From: Candidatus Eiseniibacteriota bacterium
GTDB lineage: Bacteria; Eisenbacteria; RBG-16-71-46
Reading direction: 5' to 3'
DNA length: 17,667 nt
Assembly: GCA_005893185.1 (NCBI GenBank)
Contig: VBOS01000136.1
Location: 1-17,667, forward strand
The translations under genes and the position numbers were made by a program. Positions 10,911-17,667 of this stretch are shown here, piece after piece; the stretch's first letter is position 1, and every line of letters begins with the position of its first letter. Under the pieces are notes generated by a model, which saw only the letters and a list, made by a program, of their open reading frames with translations, was not told the origin of the DNA and did not search any database.

Positions 10911-12662
10911 TCAGCCTCTGCCGCGGACCGGCCCCGGCGGCAGCGCGGCCAGCAGGGTCATGAGGGCGCCGGGATCCACGGGCTTGACCAAGTGCCGGTC
11001 GAAGCCGGCTTCGTCGGCCCGGCGGCGATCGCCATCCTGGCCCCAGCCGGTCAAGGCCACGAGGAACATGTCCTTGCCCCAGGGCTGCCCGCGGATCTGC
11101 CGGCAGGTTTCGTATCCGTCGAGCTTCGGCATTCCGATGTCGAGCAACACGATCTCGGGCCTGAACTCAGCCGCAGCTGCGATGGCTGCCACGCCGTCGT
11201 AGGCAGTGCGGACTTCGTGCCCCTTCAATCTCATCAGATAGGCCAGGCTGTCCGCTGTGTCCTGCATGTCGTCCACGATCAGGAGGCGCCGCGGGGGCAC
11301 GACTTCCGAGACCTCGTGGCTCGGCGGGGCCGGAGGCCGCGCTTCCACCGCCGCCGGGAGGCGGACGATGAACTCGCTTCCCATGTCCTGCCCACCGCTC
11401 AGCGCCTCGACGTGGCCACCGTGCAGCTGAACCAGACCCTGGACCAGAGAGAGCCCGACGCCGAGGCCCCCCGACGCACGCTCCGTTCGTTCCTGGCCCT
11501 GGCAGAACATCTCGAAGATGCGGGGCATCATCTCGGCGGGGATGCCGATGCCGTCATCCTTCACGGTGACCACGACGTCACTGCCCTGCCGCTCGGCGAT
11601 GAGACGGATGTGTCCGCCGGGCTCCGTGTACCGGGCCGCGTTGTTGATCAGGTTCGAGAACACCTGGGCCAGCCGAACAGGATCTGCGTCGATGAGGATC
11701 GGCTCGTCGGGCACGGCGACGACCAGCTCGTGCCTCTGGCTCTCGACCAGCGGGCGGCTCGTCTCGATGGCGCTCTGGATCACCGCCGCCAGCCGGATGC
11801 GCTCCTTGCGGAGCGCCAGCTTGCCGTGCGAGATACGGGACACATCGAGAAGGTCGTCGAGCAGCCGGGCCATGTGCCGGACTTGCCGGTCGATCACCTC
11901 CCGGGACCACTTCAGCTCGGGGTCGCGCAGGCCCGTCACCATGAGGACCTGCACGGCGTTGTGGATCGGGGCCAGGGGATTCCTGAGCTCGTGGGCCAGG
12001 GTCGCCAGGAACTCGTCCTTGCGGCGCTCGACCACCGCCAGCTGCTCGGCGCGCTCGCGGAGCCGCTGCTCGAGGAGCCTGCGCTCGGTGATGTCACGCA
12101 CGATCCCGGTGAAATAGCGGCGCTCGTGCAGCCGGAATTCGCTCACGGCCAGGTCCATCGGGAACGCCGACCCGTCCTTGCGCAGCCCCTCGACTTCCCG
12201 GCCGCTGCCGATGATCTTCGCCCGGCCCGTCGTGAGATAGTTGGCGATGTAGCCGTCGTGCGCGCTCCGATGCGGCTCCGGCATGAGCGTCCTGACGTTG
12301 CGCCCGATGACCTCCCGGGCCTCGTATCCGAACAGGCCCTCGGCCGCCGGGTTGAACGATTGGATGGTGCCCACGCTGTCGATGGTGATGATCCCGTCGA
12401 CCACGTTTTCCACGACCGTGCGGGCCCGCTCCTCGGCCTCCCGCAGGCGTTCCTCCGCCTCCTTCCGTTCCGTGATGTCCAGGCACGAGCCGATGTACCC
12501 GGTGAAGACCGCGGCCGCTCCATGGAGGGGGACGCCGTTGTCCAGCAGCCAGCGGTATTCGCCGTCGTGGCGTCTCAGCCGGTACTCCATCGAAAAAGGC
12601 TGGCGGGCGTCGAAGGCGCTGGTGTAGGTCGCGAGGCAGCGGTCGAAATCGTCGCTGTGCAC
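10911..12662 (-). CDS. Hybrid sensor histidine kinase, C-terminal fragment (PAS-PAS-HisKA-HATPase-REC)
   Basis: Signal-transducing kinase half of a gene cut by a TAG at 12666-12668. From GTG 12662 (583 residues): rest of a PAS domain with PAC motif (FSMEYRLRRHDGEYRWLLDNG, then GSCLDITERK; 1-67), a second PAS (~80-195, TVVENVVDGIITID to GIVRDITERR), HisKA with His224 in LATLAHELRNPL, HATPase with N-box NLINNAARY, DDGIGI and GGLGVGLSLVQGL (~325-437), and a receiver domain with LLIVDD and phospho-acceptor Asp508 in VLLDIGMPKLDG, plus LVKPVD. All key residues of kinase and receiver are intact. If the TAG is real, translation restarting at GTG 12662 (two codons past the TAG) would give a soluble kinase without its sensor; no good ribosome binding site is visible. 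The output partner is unknown: no DNA-binding domain is present. Confidence 0.85.
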   Translation of the reverse strand: MHSDDFDRCLATYTSAFDARQPFSMEYRLRRHDGEYRWLLDNGVPLHGAAAVFTGYIGSCLDITERKEAEERLREAEERARTVVENVVDGIITIDSVGTIQSFNPAAEGLFGYEAREVIGRNVRTLMPEPHRSAHDGYIANYLTTGRAKIIGSGREVEGLRKDGSAFPMDLAVSEFRLHERRYFTGIVRDITERRLLEQRLRERAEQLAVVERRKDEFLATLAHELRNPLAPIHNAVQVLMVTGLRDPELKWSREVIDRQVRHMARLLDDLLDVSRISHGKLALRKERIRLAAVIQSAIETSRPLVESQRHELVVAVPDEPILIDADPVRLAQVFSNLINNAARYTEPGGHIRLIAERQGSDVVVTVKDDGIGIPAEMMPRIFEMFCQGQERTERASGGLGVGLSLVQGLVQLHGGHVEALSGGQDMGSEFIVRLPAAVEARPPAPPSHEVSEVVPPRRLLIVDDMQDTADSLAYLMRLKGHEVRTAYDGVAAIAAAAEFRPEIVLLDIGMPKLDGYETCRQIRGQPWGKDMFLVALTGWGQDGDRRRADEAGFDRHLVKPVDPGALMTLLAALPPGPVRGRG

Positions 12663-12665
12663 GTT

Positions 12666-13943
12666 CTAGGCCCAGCCGTTGCCGAGCTCCTTCTCCAGCG
12701 GGCGACCCACGAAATCCAGCCACGGCTTGTTGAACCAGGTGCAGAGCTTGTCGGTGCCGCTGACCCAGATCATGACCGGAGCGGCGTCCGCCATGTGCCG
12801 GAAGCGCCGCTCGTTCTCGACCAGGGCTTTCTCCACCTGCTTGCGCTCTGTGACGTCGCGGCTGGTCTGCAGGGCGAACGGGCGCTCGCCGCCTTCGTTT
12901 ATGAGCTGGATGTGGCTCTCCACGGTGATCGGCCGGCCGTCCTTGCCGGTGTGGACCAGCTCGCCCGTGAACTCGCCGCTCCGCTCGAAGTCGGCCTCGA
13001 ACGCGCTCCTGCTTCCCTGCGGAAACACCGTCGCCAGCAGGATATCGGGGACTCTGCCGATCGCCTCCTGCTTCGTGTAGCCGTAGAGCCGCTCCGCGCC
13101 CCGGTTCCAAAAGATGATGGGACCGCGGAACCGCCAGCCGAAGACGGCCTCGCGCGACTCTTCGAAGAGACTGACCTGCTGCCGCAGCGCGGTCTCGATG
13201 CTCCGGCTCTCGGATGCGTCGCGGAAGACCAGCACGACTCCCGCGATCTGGCCGCGGGCATCCCGGATCGGGGCTGCGCTGTCGTCGATGGGCAGTTCCG
13301 TGCCGTCCCGCGCGATCAGGACCGTGTGGTTGCCGAGGCCCACGATCGAGCCCGAGGCCATCACCCGGGAGACGGGGTCCTCGACGGTGCGCATCGTCTT
13401 CTCTTCGACGATGCGGAAGACGGCAGGGAGAGGCTGACCCGCCGCCTCCTCGTTCGTCCAGCCGGTCAGCGTCTCCGCGACCCGATTGAGCAGGGTGATT
13501 CGCCCTTCCGCATCGGTGGTGATGACCGCGTCCCCGATGCTGGTGAGCGTGACGCGGACGCGCCTGCGCTCCTCCTCCGCGTGGCGCTGGGCGCGACGCA
13601 TGGCTTCCCCGAGAGCGACGATGATCGAGCAGGTGAAGAGAAAGGTGATCAGCCCGACCAAGTGCGGGGCGGTGTTCACGGCCACGCGGTAACGAGGCTC
13701 CATGAACAGGTAGTTGCAGGCCAGATATCCCGTGGCCACGGCCACCAGCGCCGGGCGGTAGCCGCCCCACCACAGGGCGGCTGCCACCGCCCCGTAGAGC
13801 GTGACGAGCGGAAGCTGATCCACCAGCACCGGATCGAGCAGCCAGCGCATCAGCACGGCCGCTAGGACGGCGACGATCGTCGCGCCATAGACCACCACCG
13901 CTCTGCGCGTCGATTCCCATCTGGCGGGCCCGGGCATCAGCAC
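12666..13943 (-). CDS. Hybrid sensor histidine kinase, N-terminal fragment (DUF4118 + PAS repeats)
   Basis: Sensor half of the kinase gene, in the same frame as the downstream piece, ending at TAG 12666-12668. Start is GTG 13943 or ATG 13937 (MPGPARWEST); neither has a clear ribosome binding site. Residues ~13-115 hold several hydrophobic segments of DUF4118/KdpD type (VVYGATIVAVLAAVLM, LVTLYGAVAAALWWGG, LVGLITFLFTCSIIVALGEA). Then follow three PAS regions: SIGDAVITTDAEGRITLLN (~130-255), FEESREAVFGWRFRGPIIFW to TSRDVTERK (~265-380), and MADAAPVMIWVSGTDKLCTWF, which breaks off at GNGWA and is continued by NVHSDDFDRC after the TAG. The usual PAS text at this point (GxGWxxxVHPDD) shows that the TAG replaces a sense codon, most simply GAG. 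Alone this fragment would be a membrane protein without a kinase. Confidence 0.85.
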   Translation of the reverse strand: MLMPGPARWESTRRAVVVYGATIVAVLAAVLMRWLLDPVLVDQLPLVTLYGAVAAALWWGGYRPALVAVATGYLACNYLFMEPRYRVAVNTAPHLVGLITFLFTCSIIVALGEAMRRAQRHAEEERRRVRVTLTSIGDAVITTDAEGRITLLNRVAETLTGWTNEEAAGQPLPAVFRIVEEKTMRTVEDPVSRVMASGSIVGLGNHTVLIARDGTELPIDDSAAPIRDARGQIAGVVLVFRDASESRSIETALRQQVSLFEESREAVFGWRFRGPIIFWNRGAERLYGYTKQEAIGRVPDILLATVFPQGSRSAFEADFERSGEFTGELVHTGKDGRPITVESHIQLINEGGERPFALQTSRDVTERKQVEKALVENERRFRHMADAAPVMIWVSGTDKLCTWFNKPWLDFVGRPLEKELGNGWA

Positions 13944-14348
13944 CGCCGCGCGCGCGCCGACACTGGATTCCCGCGCGCGGACGACGGGGCCTTCGACGGC
14001 CGTGCAGGGCGTGCGCGAAGCAGAGGACCGAGAGAGGATTCGGACGCGAGAAGCGCCCCGTCCGCTCCGGCGGTGAGCGCCGGAGGGCAGTAGAGCCCAG
14101 GCCGGTCACGAGCCCGCACCGGCGGTTGAACAAGACTCGCGCGCGCAACCATCGGTCCCCCCCTTGAGAGCGCCAGACCGCCCGGAGTCTACGTGGATGG
14201 GACACATCCCACAAGGCCTGTGTCTTCGACTCTCCGTCTGCGAATCACATTGGAATCGAGATTGCGACGTGAAGCGGCGCATCCGGCCCCCTTCGTTTGT
14301 TATTGTCCACCCCGGTCTCGAGATCGATTTCGAGGAAGGCCGGGCGAT
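13944..14348. other. Intergenic gap between divergent kinase and lipoprotein genes
   Basis: About 400 bases between divergently oriented genes. Open frames across it are low-complexity Arg/Ala/Pro/Gly readings with no family resemblance. It holds a perfect 8-bp hairpin, CTCCGGCG (14065-14072) with CGCCGGAG (14078-14085) and loop GTGAG, and a small TGGGA/TCCCA stem (14198-14211). The stretch 14291-14306 (CTTCGTTTGTTATTGT) is the most AT-rich and could hold the lipoprotein promoter, but I cannot pair convincing -35 and -10 boxes. Confidence 0.5.
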
Positions 14349-14828
14349 GTGGAGCGATCGAATGGATCTCGGCTGAGAAGGGTCGCCGCGCTGACTCCGC
14401 TGCTCCTCGTGACCGCCGGCTGCGGACCCTCCGGCGGGTCGGGCGCCGCAGGCGCGGAGGCCGCGGTGCGAAACGTGCTCGAGGCGCAGCGGCAGGCCTG
14501 GAACCGCGGCGACCTGGACGGCTTCATGGACGGCTACTGGAAGTCCGACTCGCTCACCTTCTACAGCGGCGAGAGCGTGAGCCGCGGCTGGGAAGCCACG
14601 CGGGAACGATACATCCGCCGCTACAAGTCGGGGGGCCGTGAGATGGGAACGCTCGCGTTCGATCTCCGGGAGGTCGCGCTGGGCGCCCCGGACCGTGCCA
14701 CGGTGCGGGGAGCCTGGCGGCTCACGCTCCGCGACGGTTCGCCCCACGGCACCTTCACGCTCCAGCTCCGCCGGTTCCCGGAGGGCTGGAAGATCGTGGA
14801 AGACCGCACGACCAGCGGCGCGGAGTAG
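14349..14828 (+). CDS. Lipoprotein with SnoaL/DUF4440-like domain
   Basis: Predicted lipid-anchored protein of 159 residues with an NTF2-like fold; role unknown. GTG 14349 was chosen because GAGGAAGG (14332-14339) lies 9 nt upstream and the product then begins with a compact signal (SRLRRVAALTPLLLVTAGC); the further-upstream ATG 14193 gives an unlikely leader. The lipobox is VTAGC: Thr rather than Leu at -3, so slightly weak. The mature part EAAVRNVLEAQRQAWNRGDLDGFMDGYW, then LTFYSGESVSRGWEATRERY, and FEGWKIVEDRT-like ending FPEGWKIVEDRTTS match the DUF4440/SnoaL-like pattern of ketosteroid isomerase relatives, with WNRGDLDGFM as the most telling motif. This family includes many proteins with no known enzyme activity. 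It ends at TAG, 120 bases before the methyltransferase gene, and may share its transcript. Confidence 0.85.
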   Translation: MERSNGSRLRRVAALTPLLLVTAGCGPSGGSGAAGAEAAVRNVLEAQRQAWNRGDLDGFMDGYWKSDSLTFYSGESVSRGWEATRERYIRRYKSGGREMGTLAFDLREVALGAPDRATVRGAWRLTLRDGSPHGTFTLQLRRFPEGWKIVEDRTTSGAE

Positions 14829-14947
14829 GCCGGCCCGCTCCTCATGCCCACTTTCGATCGCAGAGGGTTGGCGCCTGCCCTTTATTGGCGAGGCGAGCCT
14901 CACCTCCGTCTTGTTCCGAGCGCGAACCGCAGGCAGAATGAGGCATC

Positions 14948-15487
14948 GTGGGTACATCGGAGCGCTGGCAAATCCCCCATGTCCTCGACCTGGTCGCCGA
15001 GGTCCGGCCGAGGACCGTGCTGGACGTGGGAGCGGGATACGGGAAATTCGGCTGCCTCGTCCGTGAGTACTCACCGGCCGAGCGGGTGGACGGCCTGGAC
15101 GTGGGGCCGCCCCGCTACGGGAGCTACGACCATTTCTATACGGGTGACGCGCGCGAGCTGGACCGCGTGCTTCCCGCGGACGCCCCGATCTACGACCTGG
15201 CCCTCTTCGTGGAGGTCCTCGAGCACCTTGAGAAATCCGACGCTTGGCACGTGCTCGATCTCCTCACCCGGCGGGCGCGGCGGGTGATCGTTTCCACTCC
15301 GTTGGGCTTTCGGAAGCAGGACTATCCCGAGACGCCGTTCGAGACCCACCGTTCCGGTTGGTACCCCTGGGAATTCGGGCGGCGCTTCCGCGTGCACCAC
15401 CTGCGCCTGTACCCCGGGGTGCGGAGTCGATGGCTCCGCCTCCCGCGGCTCTGGCAGATTCTGGCGTTGCTGAGCGCCCGCGATTGA
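14948..15487 (+). CDS. Small class I SAM-dependent methyltransferase
   Basis: Likely transfers a methyl group from SAM to an unknown acceptor. The 179-residue product starts at GTG 14948 with GAGG (14940-14943) just upstream. The Rossmann core shows motif I VLDVGAGYGKFG (24-35), the acidic end of beta-2 at Asp51 (VDGLDVG), a motif around FVEVLEHLEKSD (88-98), and VIVSTPLGFRKQDYPETPFETHRSGW (113-138), a pattern I associate with methyltransferases found in polysaccharide or glycan gene clusters; that link is from memory. It is short, lacking a C-terminal cap. The gene converges on the methyltransferase-deacetylase fusion with only 12 bases between their stops and a shared hairpin there. Confidence 0.85.
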   Translation: MGTSERWQIPHVLDLVAEVRPRTVLDVGAGYGKFGCLVREYSPAERVDGLDVGPPRYGSYDHFYTGDARELDRVLPADAPIYDLALFVEVLEHLEKSDAWHVLDLLTRRARRVIVSTPLGFRKQDYPETPFETHRSGWYPWEFGRRFRVHHLRLYPGVRSRWLRLPRLWQILALLSARD

Positions 15488-15489
15488 CT

Positions 15490-15521
15490 GCCGGCGGCGT
15501 CAGGCGCGCGCCGCGGCCGGC
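15490..15521. terminator. Hairpin at the convergent 3' ends, possible two-way terminator
   Basis: GCCGGCGGCG (15490-15499) pairs with CGCCG (15509-15513) and CCGGC (15517-15521), with a 3-nt bulge (CGG) in the right arm. It begins just after the + strand methyltransferase stop and overlaps the last codons of the minus-strand fusion gene. No T-run is present on either side, so termination would depend on stem strength alone. Confidence 0.35.
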
Positions 15522-17179
15522 TCGCGGGAGAGCGCAAGGTACTCGGCGGCCCCAACGCCGAAGAAGCCTTCGACGAAACCGTTCCGCCCGGTGAGCCGCG
15601 CCGCGTCATAGGCGTGGAGTGCCGCGCAGTAGTGGACGTAGTCGTCCACCGCCATCTCGGTTCGGTACGCGAATAGCAACCGCTCCTTGCGCAGCATGTC
15701 CCCGCTGATCTCACAGTAGAGGTTGCATGGCGCGAGGCTCCAAACCTGGTAGCCGAGCACGCGTGCGCCGGGGACCGATTCCGGAACGCGCTCCAGGGCC
15801 TGGGCCAGGATGCGGTTGACCGCCCGGTGATCGGGGTGGGGGTCGGCAAGGAACGGCACGAACACGAGCCGCGGCTTCAGCCTCCCCAGGACATCCCCGA
15901 GGTCGCCGACGCATGCCTCGTCCGTGAGTCCCGTGCGCTCCGCGCGCCCCCACAGCAAGGTCTCGTGGAAGCCCGCCATCTTGGCGACCGCGCGCGCGTG
16001 TTCCATCCGGATCGTGTGGCGCACGTCGTCGGGGAGCGTGGACACGCCGGCGGATGCGGCTCCATCCGTGGCGTGCAGCGCCGTCACGCGCGCCCCTGCG
16101 GACACCAGCTGCAGCAGGGTGCCCCCGCATCCGATGATCTCGTCGTCGGGATGGGGCGCAATCACCAGCACCGTCGTGCCTGCGTACGAGGCGGGACCGA
16201 GCGCCTCGGCGCGGAATCCCCGATGGCGCGGATGCACGCGGAGCCACTCGTCGCGGGCTCCGACCATCGCCCGGTGATCCGACTCGAAGTCTTGCCTGTG
16301 CCGCTCGCGGTCAGGGAATGGACGGCGCGGATCGAGACCGAACAGGCTGGGTTGGGCCTGGGCGAGCACCACTGCGTCGCTGCCCATTCCTGCCAGGAAC
16401 GGCGCCAGACCGCTGCGCCGCGCGGCGCCGAAGAGCCGGTCGACCGCGGACGACAGGCGCTGGAAACGCTGGATGGTCCAGAAGGGTCCGTACCCGTGCG
16501 TGTGCAAGGCCTTCACATCGAATCCGAGCGCCGTCAGCATGTCCTGTAGGCGCCCCATGGCGTAGAACCGGTCGAAATAGGCGGGACCGCGAGCTCGGGA
16601 TCCGGCGGACCGGCGTGCGAGCCGCTTCATGATCCGCCTCTTCGCCTGGACGGCGAGGAACCACGGATCCAGGTTCGCCAGGCGAAGGCGGTTCGGCGCG
16701 GTGACGATCAGGTGTCCGCCGATCCGGAGCGAGCGGTGCATCTGCTGGAGCGCCCAGCGGTCCCATTCCAGGTACTGGATGAGCCCCATGGCCACGACGA
16801 GCTCGAATGCGCCCTCCTCGAGAGCAAGATCCTCGACGTCTCCCACCCGGAACTCCACCTGGCCCGGGGGCGCTACATCCGCGCAGTTGGAGCGGGCCAG
16901 CTCGATCATTTTCGGGGAGATGTCCATCGCCACGACATGCAATCCGTGCTCCAGCAGCCGTCGGGAGGTCAGCCCCGCGCCGCAGCCGATGTCGAGCACG
17001 CGCGCGCCGCGAGGCAGGCCGAGCCCGTCCACGAACTCCATGACCAGGCGCATGCGTTCCTGGAGAATGCGCGACTGCAGGTCGGTGGCGCGATAGAGGT
17101 CCTGCCAGATTCGCGCGTCGGTGTCGAAGTGGTCGCGGACTCGACCTTTCTGGAGGCTCGTGCTCTGCGGAGGGTCCAT
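15500..17179 (-). CDS. Fusion of SAM-dependent methyltransferase and PIG-L/LmbE-type deacetylase
   Basis: One 559-residue chain with two enzyme domains. N-terminal methyltransferase (~12-270): VRDHFDTDARIWQDLY, motif I VLDIGCGAGLTSRRLL (61-76), Asp86 ending beta-2 (VVAMDISPKM), motif near GDVEDLAL (113-120), and VAMGLIQYLEWDRW. After a linker (~275-335) comes a PIG-L domain: VLVIAPHPDDEIIGCGGTL (337-355) with zinc ligands His343 and Asp346 and base Asp345, HATDGAASAG (369-378), and FLADPHPDHRAVN (443-455) with the third zinc His451. PIG-L enzymes remove N-acetyl groups from sugars (GlcNAc-PI, GlcNAc-Ins, bacillithiol precursor, antibiotics). Both sites look intact, so the protein could methylate and deacetylate one small glycan or nucleoside; the substrate is unknown. 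I chose ATG 17179 (GGGAG nine bases upstream); TTG 17248 would add 23 residues. Confidence 0.88.
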   Translation of the reverse strand: MDPPQSTSLQKGRVRDHFDTDARIWQDLYRATDLQSRILQERMRLVMEFVDGLGLPRGARVLDIGCGAGLTSRRLLEHGLHVVAMDISPKMIELARSNCADVAPPGQVEFRVGDVEDLALEEGAFELVVAMGLIQYLEWDRWALQQMHRSLRIGGHLIVTAPNRLRLANLDPWFLAVQAKRRIMKRLARRSAGSRARGPAYFDRFYAMGRLQDMLTALGFDVKALHTHGYGPFWTIQRFQRLSSAVDRLFGAARRSGLAPFLAGMGSDAVVLAQAQPSLFGLDPRRPFPDRERHRQDFESDHRAMVGARDEWLRVHPRHRGFRAEALGPASYAGTTVLVIAPHPDDEIIGCGGTLLQLVSAGARVTALHATDGAASAGVSTLPDDVRHTIRMEHARAVAKMAGFHETLLWGRAERTGLTDEACVGDLGDVLGRLKPRLVFVPFLADPHPDHRAVNRILAQALERVPESVPGARVLGYQVWSLAPCNLYCEISGDMLRKERLLFAYRTEMAVDDYVHYCAALHAYDAARLTGRNGFVEGFFGVGAAEYLALSREPAAARA

Positions 17180-17331
17180 CGGGTGCGTCTCCCAGCGAAT
17201 GCGAGGCTCGGGGCCCGCGACGGCCGCGGTGATCGGGGCTTGGGTCAAGACATCCCGACGAGGCGCCGATTATGGGGATCGCAGGCGGCGGCGGCAAGAA
17301 CCGGCCCTTGCGGCGCCGAACCCACAGGAGT

Positions 17332-17350
17332 ACCGTTGCTACGGAACGGT
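17332..17350. promoter_or_regulatory. Inverted repeat ACCGTT-N7-AACGGT in a divergent promoter region
   Basis: ACCGTT (17332-17337) and AACGGT (17345-17350) form a perfect 6-bp inverted repeat with 7 bases between. It lies between the divergent fusion enzyme and kelch-like genes, 29 bases from a second palindrome. It could be a regulator's operator or a small hairpin; no cognate regulator is in the window. Confidence 0.35.
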
Positions 17351-17378
17351 CGATCCTGCCTTTCTACGGAGCAGGCCT

Positions 17379-17392
17379 GTCCCGTACGGGAC
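17379..17392. promoter_or_regulatory. Perfect 14-bp palindrome GTCCCGTACGGGAC
   Basis: The 14 bases read the same on both strands, with no spacer, 34 bases upstream of the kelch-like gene's ATG and 19 bases before its ribosome binding site. A gapless palindrome favours a protein-binding site over an RNA hairpin. Its placement suggests control of the kelch-like gene, possibly also of the divergent enzyme. Confidence 0.45.
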
Positions 17393-17426
17393 GGGCACGC
17401 GCATGGCCCAGAAGGAGGGTTATCTC

Positions 17427-17667
17427 ATGTCGCAATCCCGCGCATGGAATTTCGTCCGCTCGCTGGCTCTCGGCTTCGCGCTGATGGTCTCGGCCAGGCC
17501 GGTGTGGTCCGCAGTCGACGGTACATGGTCCGCGCTGGGAGGTGGCAGGTCCGCGCCGAGCCCCCGGCGTGAGTACGCGGCCGTGTACGACCAGGCGAAC
17601 CAGCGTTACCTGATCTTTGGGGGTTTGTACCGCGACTTCAACTACGCGTACATCGAATTCAACGAAG
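17427..17667 (+). CDS. Secreted kelch-like repeat protein, 3' end beyond the window
   Basis: Only the first 80 residues are in the window. ATG 17427 is preceded 8 nt upstream by AAGGAGG (17412-17418), the best ribosome binding site in the window. Residues ~11-30 (SLALGFALMVSARPVWSA) form a signal peptide. The mature start, WSALGGGRSAPSPRREYAAVYD then QANQRYLIFGGLYRDF, fits the first blade of a kelch-type beta-propeller (W..L, P..R...AVYD, R.L.FGG). Such proteins are often extracellular and in FCB-like genomes often carry a C-terminal sorting tail, which cannot be checked here. It is divergently transcribed from the methyltransferase-deacetylase fusion gene. An ATG at 17403 in the same frame would add eight residues but would put the strong ribosome binding site inside the gene. 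Confidence 0.82.
   Translation, partial: MSQSRAWNFVRSLALGFALMVSARPVWSAVDGTWSALGGGRSAPSPRREYAAVYDQANQRYLIFGGLYRDFNYAYIEFNE

Noticed and set aside
12666..12668. TAG as a recoded sense codon (selenocysteine/pyrrolysine-like or suppressor use)
   Set aside because: TAG ends ahcY, the pterin dehydratase and the lipoprotein at natural family C-termini in the same window, so general recoding is unlikely; a nonsense change is simpler.
12094..14214. Long minus-strand frame overlapping the kinase
   Set aside because: Different phase from the PAS and kinase motifs; low-complexity translation with no recognisable domain.
14911..14939. TTGTTC-N17-CAGAAT promoter-like pair before the small methyltransferase
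   Set aside because: Spacing is good, but transcription would start almost at the GTG and exclude the ribosome binding site; more likely chance.

Overview
This is a GC-rich bacterial chromosomal window. It holds a dense mix of housekeeping and secreted-protein genes on both strands. Two extracellular proteins end in FlgD/Por-type Ig-like C-terminal tails, a third starts like a kelch protein, and there is a divergent membrane pyrophosphatase. That combination suits the FCB-like lineages known mostly from metagenomes (Candidatus Eisenbacteria or a relative). The taxonomic call is inference; there is no rRNA or other marker gene here.

Layout, left to right. The 3' part of metK (SAM synthetase, +) is followed after a hairpin by a secreted FlgD-tailed protein (+). 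A vapBC-like toxin-antitoxin pair lies on the minus strand, its toxin end overlapping that gene tail to tail. Then come ahcY (AdoHcy hydrolase, +), a PLP aminotransferase that seems to start at a non-standard ATC codon right after the ahcY stop (+), and a pterin carbinolamine dehydratase (+). On the minus strand follow a frameshifted secreted alpha/beta-hydrolase (5887-7982), hppA (8165-10657) and a hybrid sensor histidine kinase cut by an in-frame TAG (10911-13943). After a roughly 400-base gap come a DUF4440-like lipoprotein (+) and a small SAM-dependent methyltransferase (+). The latter converges on a minus-strand fusion of a SAM-dependent methyltransferase with a PIG-L/LmbE deacetylase. 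The window ends in the start of a secreted kelch-like protein (+, partial).

Functional picture. metK and ahcY are the two ends of the activated methyl cycle (SAM synthesis and SAH disposal), and two methyltransferase genes lie at the other end of the window. The aminotransferase and the pterin dehydratase could serve amino-acid, possibly aromatic, metabolism. HppA is the ion-pumping pyrophosphatase that would also remove the PPi made by MetK.

The most notable observations are two broken genes with readable lesions (a nonsense TAG in the kinase; a probable microhomology deletion that removed the catalytic serine elbow of the hydrolase), the ATC-start aminotransferase, the methyltransferase-deacetylase fusion, a VapC with a degraded active site, and several perfect inverted repeats at gene boundaries. 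I did not find a clear-cut new multi-gene system. The methyltransferase/deacetylase locus with its operator-like palindromes is the best candidate for unexplored biochemistry.
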